A stretch of 37,440 nucleotides of DNA. Origin: Planctomycetota bacterium (lineage in GTDB: Bacteria; Planctomycetota; MHYJ01; WSZJ01; JACPWG01). The stretch is from contig JACPWG010000125.1 of the NCBI GenBank assembly GCA_016197205.1, positions 1 to 37,440 on the forward strand, read 5' to 3'. A program made the position numbers and the translations under genes. Below are positions 30,211 through 37,440 of this stretch, piece after piece (positions within the stretch are counted from its first letter, which is position 1; each line of letters begins with the position of its first letter). Under the pieces are notes generated by a model. That model searched no databases. It worked only from the letters and a program-made list of their open reading frames with translations, and was not told the DNA's origin.

Positions 30211-33165
30211 ATGAGGCCCCCCGTGACCCCCGCCGAATTCGCCGAGAAGTGGGCCGCCTCCGATCTGCGCGAGCGCCAGGCCTGCCAGGAACACTTCCTC
30301 GACCTCTGCCGCTTGGTCGACCACCAGACCCCGGTCGAGGCGGACAAGACCGGCGAATCCTTCTGCTTCGACAAGGGCGCGGCCAAGCACGGCGGCGGCG
30401 ACGGCTGGGCCGACGTCTGGAAGAAGGGGCACTTCGCCTGGGAGTACAAGGGGAAGCGCAAGGACCTGGACGCCGCCTACGACCAGCTCCTCATGTATCC
30501 GGAAGCGCTCGACAACCCTCCCCTCCTCGTGGTCTCCGACATGGACCGCATCCGGGTCCACACCAATTTCGTCAACACCCCCGCCTGCGTGCACGAAGTG
30601 CGACTCGACAACCTCGACAGCCCGCGGGCACTCGAGATCCTGCGCGCGGTCTTCGACGCCCCGGAAAAGCTGCGCCCGGGGACGACCAGTCAGACCATCA
30701 CAGCCGAGGCGGCCGAGCGGATCGCGCAGATCGCCCTCAGCCTGCGCGCCCGAGGGACCGACCCGTTCGTCGCCGCGCGCTTCCTGGACCGCCTCATCTT
30801 CTGCATGTTCGCTGAAGACGTCGGCTTGCTCCCGGAGCAGGTCTTCACGAGGGTCGTCGAGAAATCGAAGGGCCGGCCGGAAGTCTTCCGCAAGGCGGTC
30901 GGCCTCCTCTTTGGCGCGATGGCCCACGGAGGGCTCTTCGGCGCCGACGAGCTTCGAAACTTCGACGGACACCTCTTCACCGATGAAGAGGTCGTGCCCC
31001 TGACCGAGCCGGAGCTGGGGTCCATCCGACAAGCGGCGCTTCTCGACTGGAGCGCCGTGGACCCCTCGATCCTCGGCACCCTTTTCGAACGCGGCCTCGA
31101 CCCCGACAAGCGCAGCCAGTTGGGCGCCCATTACACGAGCCGGGAGGACATCGAGCGCCTCGTCGCGCCCGTGGTGTTGCAGCCGCTCGAACGCGAGTGG
31201 GCCGAGGTCCGCGCCGAGACCGAGGCCGTGTTGCGGAAGCGCGCCGAGCTCGACGGCCCGAAGAAGACGACTCCGCGCATGTACGTCAAACTCGACGCCC
31301 AGGCCCACTTGCTGGTGAACAACTTCCTCACCCGGCTCGCCGTCGTCCGCGTCCTGGACCCGGCGTGCGGCTCCGGGAACTTTCTCTACGTTACACTCCA
31401 GCTTCTCAAGGATCTGGAAAAACGCGTCCTCCTGTGGGCCGCGGAGCACAAGGTCGGCCACTTCTTCCCGCATGTGAGCCCGACGCAACTGTACGGCATC
31501 GAAATCAACCCGTATAGCTTCGAGCTCGCGCAGATGACCGTGTGGATCGGCCACCTCCAGTGGATGCGCGCGAACGGCTATGGGAGCGCGCGCGACCCGG
31601 TGCTCCTGCCGCTCGAGGGCAATTTTCACAACCGGGACGCCATCCTGGACCTCTCCGACCCGGCGCGGCCCCGGGAGCCCGAGTGGCCCAAGGCCGACTT
31701 CATCGTAGGGAACCCGCCCTTCCTGGGCGGCAAACTCCTGCGAAGCTCTCTCGGCGACGGCTACGTGAACAAGCTGTTCGAGACCTGGAAGGGGCGCGTC
31801 CCCGCGGAGGCGGACCTGTGCTGCTACTGGTTCGAGAAGGCCCGCGCACAGATCGCGGCCGGAGACTGCCGGCGCGCCGGCCTTCTCGCCACCCAGGGGA
31901 TCCGGGGGGGCGCGAATCGCGAAGTGCTGCGGCGGATCAAGGAGACCGGCGACCTCTTCTTCGCGGAGAGCGACCGGGACTGGATCCTCGACGGGGCGAA
32001 CGTGCACATCAGCATGGTGGGCTTCGACGGCGGGGGCCAGAAGGAAAGGACCCTGAACGGGACGGCGGCCCCGGAGATCTACGCCAATCTCGCGGCGGAC
32101 GTCGACGTGACCCGCGTGGCGTCGTTGCCGGAGAATCTCGGGCTCTCCTTCATGGGGGATACGAAGGGCGGGGCCTTCGAAATCCACGAGGCCACGGCGC
32201 TGGAGCTGCTCGAGCAGCCCAACGCGCACGGCCTCCCGAACTCCGATGTGCTCACGCCGTGGGTGAACGGTTTGGATGTCACGCGGCGCTCGCGCGAACT
32301 GTGGATCATCGACTTCGGAGTCGGGCGCACGGAGGAGGAGGCCGCGGGGTACGAGCGGCCGTTCGAGTACTTGGTCAAGACGGTCAGACCGGAACGCGAG
32401 AAGAACAGGCGCGAGTGCTATCGCAACCTGTGGTGGCAACACGTGGAGGCGCGCCCCGCGATGCGCGCCGCGCTCCGCCCGCTCCCACGCTTCCTCGCGA
32501 CGGCGCGCGTCTCGAAGCACCGAGTTTTCGTATGGCTTCGCGGGCCGACGCTTCCCGACTGCCAACTCATCGTTTTCGCCCGCTCGGACGACTACTTCCT
32601 CGGCGTCCTGCACTCGCGGGTCCACGAAGTGTGGTCTCGTTCACAGGCAACGCAAGTCCGCGAGGCGGAGAGCGGGACGCGCTACACGCCGACCTCCTGC
32701 TTCGAGACTTTTCCCTTCCCCTGGCCGCCGTCCAAACAGCCCTCGAAGCATCCCGCGCTCGACGCGATCGACGCGGCCGCCCGGGAGCTGGAGACTCACA
32801 GGACGCGTTGGCTTCATCCGCCGGAGTGGGTGAAGCCGGACCTCCTCGAGTTTCTCGCGTCGGCCGCGGGACCCTGGGGACGGTTCCTCCGGAAGCCCGA
32901 CTCCGAGGGACTCGGCCTCGTGCAACATGCGCGGCTCGTGCCCCGGGACGACGAGGCCGGACGCAAGGTCGCGAAGCGGACGCTGACGGCCCTCTACAAC
33001 GAACGTCCCGCCTGGCTGGACCTGATCCACAAGAAGCTCGATGAGGCCGTCTTCGCCGCCTACGCCGCCGCGACCGGAGACACAAGCTGGACGCCCGGAC
33101 TCACGGACGAGCAGCTCCTCGGCAAGCTGGCCGCACTCAACCGCGCCCGGAGTCCGGGGAGCTGA
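30211..33165 (+). CDS. MmeI-like single-chain restriction endonuclease / adenine methyltransferase
   Basis: A 984-residue protein from ATG 30211. The N-terminal part holds a PD-(D/E)xK nuclease site: Asp68, then Glu78-Tyr-Lys80 in FAWEYKGKR. The D-x9-ExK spacing is the same as that described for MmeI. A helical connector follows (residues 165-330). The gamma-type N6-adenine methyltransferase has motif I DPACGSGNFLY at about 383-393, motif X-like LGAHYTSREDIERLV and motif IV NPPF at about 501-504. The C-terminal half (about 640-860) is the probable DNA-recognition domain, with PWVNGLDVTRR and the TPTSCFETFPFPWPP stretch typical of this family. Such type IIL enzymes methylate one strand and cut at a distance with a single polypeptide. 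No separate methylase or helicase is near. All key residues appear intact, so it is probably active. The recognition sequence cannot be deduced. Confidence 0.93.
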   Translation: MRPPVTPAEFAEKWAASDLRERQACQEHFLDLCRLVDHQTPVEADKTGESFCFDKGAAKHGGGDGWADVWKKGHFAWEYKGKRKDLDAAYDQLLMYPEALDNPPLLVVSDMDRIRVHTNFVNTPACVHEVRLDNLDSPRALEILRAVFDAPEKLRPGTTSQTITAEAAERIAQIALSLRARGTDPFVAARFLDRLIFCMFAEDVGLLPEQVFTRVVEKSKGRPEVFRKAVGLLFGAMAHGGLFGADELRNFDGHLFTDEEVVPLTEPELGSIRQAALLDWSAVDPSILGTLFERGLDPDKRSQLGAHYTSREDIERLVAPVVLQPLEREWAEVRAETEAVLRKRAELDGPKKTTPRMYVKLDAQAHLLVNNFLTRLAVVRVLDPACGSGNFLYVTLQLLKDLEKRVLLWAAEHKVGHFFPHVSPTQLYGIEINPYSFELAQMTVWIGHLQWMRANGYGSARDPVLLPLEGNFHNRDAILDLSDPARPREPEWPKADFIVGNPPFLGGKLLRSSLGDGYVNKLFETWKGRVPAEADLCCYWFEKARAQIAAGDCRRAGLLATQGIRGGANREVLRRIKETGDLFFAESDRDWILDGANVHISMVGFDGGGQKERTLNGTAAPEIYANLAADVDVTRVASLPENLGLSFMGDTKGGAFEIHEATALELLEQPNAHGLPNSDVLTPWVNGLDVTRRSRELWIIDFGVGRTEEEAAGYERPFEYLVKTVRPEREKNRRECYRNLWWQHVEARPAMRAALRPLPRFLATARVSKHRVFVWLRGPTLPDCQLIVFARSDDYFLGVLHSRVHEVWSRSQATQVREAESGTRYTPTSCFETFPFPWPPSKQPSKHPALDAIDAAARELETHRTRWLHPPEWVKPDLLEFLASAAGPWGRFLRKPDSEGLGLVQHARLVPRDDEAGRKVAKRTLTALYNERPAWLDLIHKKLDEAVFAAYAAATGDTSWTPGLTDEQLLGKLAALNRARSPGS

Positions 33166-33210
33166 TCCGGGCGGGGTTCGAATCCGGCTCACTCTCGCCG
33201 CTCGGCCGCT

Positions 33211-33250
33211 TCTCCGTGCGTCCTCCGAGTCTCCGTGGCTCCGTGGTGAA
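33211..33250. repeat. CTCCGTGG-type short repeats between convergent genes
   Basis: TCTCCGTGCGTCC, CCGAGTCTCCGTGG and CTCCGTGGTGAA occur in a row in the 112-bp gap between the convergent restriction-modification and kinase genes. The word pattern resembles the ACGAAGACCACGAAGG units at 23244-23347. The location would fit a terminator or spacer repeat. Confidence 0.5.
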
Positions 33251-33277
33251 GCGTGCGTGCCCGCGAACGGTCACGCC

Positions 33278-36200
33278 TCACTTCCCCTGCCGCCGCTGCA
33301 GCGCCCGCTCGAAGTCCGGATCCGCGGAAATCGCGGCGAACGCCGGGTCCCGCCGGACGAAATCCGTGTAGCCGTAGAAGTCCCGGTCCACGCAGGCTGC
33401 GAGCAGCGCGAGCGCCTTCCGCTTGTCCCCACGCAGGGCCGCGAACTGCGCCTCGAAATAGTTCGTCATCCCGCCGTGGGGCGCGCGCCGCATGCCCTCC
33501 GCGATGTCGGACGCGGCGTGGGCAAGGTCGCCCAGGTGCGCCCGCAAGGAGCCGCGCAGCGCATAGAGAACCGCGAAGTCCGGATTCACGGAGAGGCCGC
33601 GCTCGACGAAGCCCATCGCCCGGTGCCAATCTCCCTGCAGGTAGTACCAGACTCCCCCCATGGCCTGCATCGCCGCATCGTCCGGGTGCGCCTCCAGCAA
33701 CTTGAAGAGCATCGGCTCGATGAAGGCGGTCGACACCCGGGTCTGCGTGAAGGCCTGCTCCGCGTTGTAGAAGAGATTCACCGAGGCCGCCGGGTAGAGC
33801 TCCATCGCGTGCGCATAGTCCTGGAAGAACGCGTCGATCCGTCCGCACGACCAACTGCACTCCCCGTGAAGCGTGAGCACGGCGGCCGAGCGCGGGGCCT
33901 CCTCGAGGGCACGCTCGCACAGCGGGATGGCGAAGTCGTATTTCTGTCTCAGCCGGAGCAGGCAGGCGACGAGGACATACTCCTGCACGGCGCGCTCGTC
34001 CGGCTTGCCGGCCCGCGCCCGGGCGTCGGCCTCGCGCGCGGGCCCCTCGAGCCCCAGCGCACGCAGGCTCTGGGCCTTCCGCACGTGGAGCACCGCGAGC
34101 GACGGCGCGAGCTTCAGCGCCCGCTCGAGCTCGGCCAACGCCCGTTCAGGCAGGCCGAGGAGCTGCCAGGCGCGCGCCATCCGCTCCAGCGCGCGCGGCT
34201 CGTCCGGGGCGAGGGCCGCGGCGCTCATCGCGTCGGCCAGGGCCGCCCGCGGATCGCGCAGCCGGTCCACGTCGAGCCGAAGCCTCGCTTGCAGGAGATA
34301 GGCCTCGACCGCGTACGGATTTCGCCGCAGGGCCGCCGCTGCCTTTTCCAGCGCCCGATCGAACTCCCCGCTCATCCAGAGACCGCGGGCCTGCCAGAGG
34401 ATGGCGCCGGCGAAGTGCGGGCAGGCGCGCTCGAGCCACCGCCCTGCCCGCACGAGCTTCACTCCCGTCCACTCCAGTTCCTCCAGGTCGTAGTAGCGCT
34501 GGACGATCTCGCTGTGTTTCCGCCAAAGGGACTCGATCCGCTCGAACCCGATGCCGTCCACCTCGACCTCCCGCGCGAGCCGCTCGCAAAGCTCGTACTC
34601 GCTCCGCGCGGCTTCGTGCTCGCCTTGTAGGTGCAGGGCTTCCGCCCGGCAGCCGTGGGCCTCCGCGCACGTCGGGTCTTCGGCGATCGCCGCCTCGGCG
34701 AAGCGGAGCGCGGCCTTGCGGTCCTGCCGCAAAAGCGCCGCCGCCGCACGACCCGCCAGGGCCTCCGCCGGCTTCGGGAGCAGCCCGTGCGCCCGCTCGA
34801 AACTCGCGTCAGCGACCGCCTCCCCCTTTTCCAGCAGGAGCCGGCCTTGCCACAGCCAGGCCGCGCCGCACCGGGGATCCAGGGCGAGGGCCTTTTCCAC
34901 CGCCGCGAGGGCTGCGTCGAGACCTTCCGAGCACCGGGCCTCCCACAGCGGCGGGCGAGCGTCCCGCGGCGCGCGCACGGCGGCCTCGCGGCAATCCTCC
35001 ACCGCCCCGCGATCGCACTCGGCAAGCTGCTCCCCCTTCGCCTCCTCGTCCACCGCGAACGCGTGGCGCGCCAAGGCCCTTTCCAACAGCGCGTCGATCC
35101 CCTGCGGCCTCAATCCCGCGGCCTCCGCGAAGTCCCGCTCCGCCTGGACGAAGCGACGCGTGCGCGCGAACAGCCGCCCGCGCTCGAGGAAGGCGCCCTC
35201 GTACCGCGCGTCCGCCTCGACCGCCTGGTTCAGGGCCAGGAGCGCGGCCGCGTCGTCGCCGCGCGCGGCGAGGCAGAGGGCGTGGCCACAAAGAGCCGTC
35301 GCGCGCGTGCTCGGCGGAGCGGCGGGACCCGAGGCGACCGCGAAGTCCGCGTCCGCGGCGTCCCGCTCTCCCGCATCCAGGAGCAACCAGCCGTGGGCGG
35401 CCGCGGCGGCGAAATTTCCGGGCTCTAGACGGAGCGCCTCCTTCAAGTCCGCGAGCGCGCCCACGGCCTCCCCCTGCCGCTGCCGAAGCCGACCCCGCGC
35501 GGTGAGCGCCGCGGCCGACGCGGGGTTGAGGCGCAAGGTCTCGTCCAGGTCCGTGCGCGCCTCGGTCTCGTTCCCCCCGGCGAGGAGGGCGCGCGCACGA
35601 CTGAGCCGCGCCTCCCAGAGCGCGGGCCGCTTGCTCAGCAGCCTGCCGTAAATCCCCACGGCCTCCTCGACTTTCCCCTCCCGCACCAGGCCGTCCGCGC
35701 GCGCGACCTCCCGGAGCAGCGCTTCGTACGCGCTGCCTCGCGCATGCGTCCCCCACAGCGCCACGAGCACGATCGCCGCCGCCCCCGCGACCGTGGCGGA
35801 AATGGTTCGGTGCTTCAGGGCCTTGCGGGCGCACCGCGCGGCGAACGAGACGGGCCGCGCCTCGATCGGCTCCCCCTCCAGATAGCGGCCAAGGTCCGCC
35901 GCCAACTCGCCCGCGCTCGCGTACCGACGCGACGCATCCTTCTCGAGGCACTTCAGGCAGATGGTCTCGAGGTCCCGGTGGACCCGACGCCGCCGGCCCC
36001 CGGCGAACGCCGCCCGCCCCGGAGGCGCCGGCTCCTCGTCCACGACCGCACGCAGCACGGCGAGGACGCCTTCCGCCTCGAAGGGGACGCGCCCCGCGAG
36101 CTGCTCGTACAACATCACCCCGAGGCTCCACACGTCGGTGCGGGCGCCGATTTCCGAGATGCGCCCCTGCGCCTGCTCCGGGGCCATGTAGTGGGGCGTC

Positions 36201-37147
36201 CCCATGACGCAGCCGGTGACCGTGATTTCGCGCGAGCCGCCTCTCACTTCCTTCGCCAGCCCGAAATCGCTGACGTAGGGCCGGCCCGACCCATCGAGCA
36301 ATATGTTGGCCGGTTTCACGTCCCGATGCACGACGCCGGCCTCGTGCGCCGCGTGCAGCGCAAGCGCGACGTCGCGCAGGATCTCCAGAAAGCGCCGGGG
36401 CGGGATGTGCGCCTTCGCGGCCTCGAGGCTCTCTCCCTCGATGTAGTCCATCGTGAAGAAGTGCCGCCCGCCGTCCGTGCCGACGTCATGGACTTGGACG
36501 ACGTTCGGGTGGCGCAGCCCCGCCGCCGCGCGCGCCTCGCGCAGGAAGCGGTCCACGTCCTTCTCGGTCGGCGCGGCCTCGGGCAGCAGGGTCTTCAAGG
36601 CGACGACGCGCTTCAGCTCCCCATCCCACGCCTGGTAGACGATTCCCATGCCTCCGCGGCCGAGCACGCGCAGAAGGCGATAGCGACCCAGGGGCTCTCC
36701 CTGCGTTGCGTGGGCGTGCACGGGCGAGGCGGTGCGGGGCGCGGGCAGGGCGGAGGGCGGAAGCGTTTCGATCGTCTCCGCGCCGACGCCGGCCAGTGGG
36801 TGAGCTGTAGGCGTGGGAGGGGCCGGCCCGGCCGTCGCCTCGAGGGTGGGGTCCGTGGCGCAGGGCGGGCGCGCGGCGGGCCTGAGCAGCGGGTGCGGCG
36901 GCTCCTGCGCTGCGACCCGAGTCTCCGTGACCTCGGTCGTCGCCGGGTGCGGTCCGGGAGACCGCGCTCCGAAAGGAACCGCGCCGACGAGGAGCGTCCC
37001 GCCCACCTCGAGTGCACGGAGCGGCGCGCCGCAGACGGGGCAGGGGGGGCTCTGGCCTGGAGCTACACCCTCGGCGAAGTAGCCGCGATCGCAACCTCGG
37101 CAGAGCAGGATCTGCGCGTGGAGCCGACGCTCGCGGCCGGCGTCCAT
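33278..37147 (-). CDS. zinc-ribbon Ser/Thr protein kinase with C-terminal TPR array
   Basis: A 1289-residue protein from ATG 37147, which is preceded by AAGGAGG. An N-terminal zinc ribbon has Cys16/Cys19 and Cys36/Cys39, followed by a Pro/Thr-rich linker. The Hanks-type kinase domain (about 154-425) has the glycine loop LGRGGMGIVYQAW, Lys185 in VALKTLL, Glu204, the catalytic loop HRDVKPAN (274-281), DFG at 294-296 and APEQ (about 322-325), so all catalytic residues are present. A transmembrane helix at about 449-467 (ISATVAGAAAIVLVALWG) puts the kinase in the cytoplasm and about 820 residues of TPR-like repeats outside (for example YGRLLSKRPALWEARLSRAR, LDETLRLNPASAAALTARGR). The final repeats end FERALQRRQGK. 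The architecture is typical of planctomycete PknB-like receptors. Possible substrates include the STAS proteins of this window, which is speculation. Confidence 0.94.
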   Translation of the reverse strand: MDAGRERRLHAQILLCRGCDRGYFAEGVAPGQSPPCPVCGAPLRALEVGGTLLVGAVPFGARSPGPHPATTEVTETRVAAQEPPHPLLRPAARPPCATDPTLEATAGPAPPTPTAHPLAGVGAETIETLPPSALPAPRTASPVHAHATQGEPLGRYRLLRVLGRGGMGIVYQAWDGELKRVVALKTLLPEAAPTEKDVDRFLREARAAAGLRHPNVVQVHDVGTDGGRHFFTMDYIEGESLEAAKAHIPPRRFLEILRDVALALHAAHEAGVVHRDVKPANILLDGSGRPYVSDFGLAKEVRGGSREITVTGCVMGTPHYMAPEQAQGRISEIGARTDVWSLGVMLYEQLAGRVPFEAEGVLAVLRAVVDEEPAPPGRAAFAGGRRRRVHRDLETICLKCLEKDASRRYASAGELAADLGRYLEGEPIEARPVSFAARCARKALKHRTISATVAGAAAIVLVALWGTHARGSAYEALLREVARADGLVREGKVEEAVGIYGRLLSKRPALWEARLSRARALLAGGNETEARTDLDETLRLNPASAAALTARGRLRQRQGEAVGALADLKEALRLEPGNFAAAAAHGWLLLDAGERDAADADFAVASGPAAPPSTRATALCGHALCLAARGDDAAALLALNQAVEADARYEGAFLERGRLFARTRRFVQAERDFAEAAGLRPQGIDALLERALARHAFAVDEEAKGEQLAECDRGAVEDCREAAVRAPRDARPPLWEARCSEGLDAALAAVEKALALDPRCGAAWLWQGRLLLEKGEAVADASFERAHGLLPKPAEALAGRAAAALLRQDRKAALRFAEAAIAEDPTCAEAHGCRAEALHLQGEHEAARSEYELCERLAREVEVDGIGFERIESLWRKHSEIVQRYYDLEELEWTGVKLVRAGRWLERACPHFAGAILWQARGLWMSGEFDRALEKAAAALRRNPYAVEAYLLQARLRLDVDRLRDPRAALADAMSAAALAPDEPRALERMARAWQLLGLPERALAELERALKLAPSLAVLHVRKAQSLRALGLEGPAREADARARAGKPDERAVQEYVLVACLLRLRQKYDFAIPLCERALEEAPRSAAVLTLHGECSWSCGRIDAFFQDYAHAMELYPAASVNLFYNAEQAFTQTRVSTAFIEPMLFKLLEAHPDDAAMQAMGGVWYYLQGDWHRAMGFVERGLSVNPDFAVLYALRGSLRAHLGDLAHAASDIAEGMRRAPHGGMTNYFEAQFAALRGDKRKALALLAACVDRDFYGYTDFVRRDPAFAAISADPDFERALQRRQGK

Positions 37148-37152
37148 GTCGG

Positions 37153-37159
37153 CCTCCTT
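37153..37159 (-). promoter_or_regulatory. ribosome-binding site fixing the kinase start
   Basis: AAGGAGG on the minus strand ends 5 bases before ATG 37147. The frame is open upstream to 37339, but the promoter at 37245-37273 lies inside that extension, so the shorter form is preferred. Confidence 0.75.
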
Positions 37160-37244
37160 GCCGCGTACGAGAAACCCTCCGGACGGCGGTCGGAGCTCGG
37201 ATCGCTTCGTCGGCTGCCCGCCATTTCCGCGTCCCGCCGTCGCG

Positions 37245-37273
37245 AGGATATCCTCGGCGGTCGGGCCCGTCAA
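37245..37273 (-). promoter_or_regulatory. promoter for the kinase gene
   Basis: Minus-strand TTGACG (37273-37268), a 17-bp spacer and TATCCT (37250-37245). Transcription would begin near 37238, about 90 nt before the ATG at 37147. Confidence 0.65.
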
Positions 37274-37387
37274 TCCTTTGACCACCAACAACCCGAACTG
37301 AGGCTGAACTCGACCGACGGCGGCAATTGGCCAGATCATGGCTCCGCGTCCCAGCTAGACGCGGTCGAAATTTGAAATGGGTGTGGC

Positions 37388-37440
37388 TACTTTTCGACGA
37401 CAGCGCCCAGACCGACTGAAGGCGGTACTACGAACAGTAG
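37388..37440 (-). other. possible 3' end of a gene or mobile-element end cut by the window edge
   Basis: A minus-strand frame runs in from the right edge and stops at a TAG (37390-37388), reading ...LFVVPPSVGLGAVVEK. It is too short to classify. The sequence AAAAGTAGCCACACC across the stop also looks like the sort of end found on insertion sequences, but nothing here proves it. From 37274 to 37387 nothing else is recognisable. Confidence 0.2.

Noticed and set aside
37148..37339. 64-residue N-terminal extension of the kinase
   Set aside because: A promoter with TTGACG-N17-TATCCT lies inside it, and the ATG at 37147 has an AAGGAGG site at ideal spacing.
1..37440. tRNA and rRNA genes, prophage or plasmid modules
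   Set aside because: No cloverleaf, rRNA signature, integrase, terminase or replication/partition set was recognised by eye on either strand; a dedicated scan could still find a missed tRNA.

Overview
This is a GC-rich bacterial chromosomal window. It holds about 17 genes, no rRNA or tRNA that I can recognise, and no phage or plasmid module. The gene styles point to a Planctomycetota-like organism. They include a very long Ser/Thr kinase with a zinc ribbon and TPR repeats, BatA/von Willebrand membrane proteins, PQQ-type beta-propeller proteins with a 'WPTYGG' entry motif, a squalene-cyclase-like repeat protein, and a DUF1570-like metallopeptidase on a long Pro/Ala-rich, zinc-ribbon scaffold. 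The assignment is inferred from gene content; no phylogenetic marker was tested.

Layout, left to right. 1-2032 (minus): ABC-2 permease (cut by the window edge) and its ATPase. 2292-3392 (minus): a STAS - zinc ribbon - RsbW-like ATPase fusion, divergent from a plus-strand set (3837-6028) of a stand-alone MshEN/GspE-N domain protein, a SAM methyltransferase and tatA. 6371-8251 (minus): a coiled-coil protein preceded by a secreted, possibly outer-membrane protein. 8555-10144 (minus): a protein with four MshEN-like motifs and a C-terminal STAS domain, divergent from a DnaA-like initiator/regulator (10493-11620, plus) that has a near-consensus promoter. 11912-13015 (plus): an exported protein of unknown function. 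13371-29964 (all minus, transcribed from the high coordinates down): a giant MshEN-like/zinc-ribbon/TPR/metallopeptidase protein, two BatA/VWA membrane proteins, a two-propeller PQQ/TPR protein, a prenyltransferase-repeat protein and a pentameric ligand-gated ion channel homologue. 30211-33165 (plus): an MmeI-like single-chain restriction-modification enzyme. 33278-37147 (minus): the kinase/TPR receptor.

Two themes stand out. First, signalling: two STAS proteins, three proteins with MshEN-like modules (the fold that can bind c-di-GMP in MshE), a degenerate RsbW-type ATPase and a Ser/Thr kinase lie in one window. This suggests an undescribed partner-switch or cyclic-dinucleotide network, although the genes are not one operon and the link is inference. 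Second, repeats: short palindromic-ended elements sit exactly on stop codons. The stops of the STAS/ATPase gene, tatA, the MshEN-STAS gene and the prenyltransferase gene are all followed at once by an NSGCCCG motif that opens a repeat end. The PQQ gene and one VWA gene also end directly at other repeats. Free copies with terminal inverted repeats occur as well.

Several promoters could be read directly, mostly TTGACN with a 17-bp spacer. They support the chosen starts of several genes, notably the kinase.
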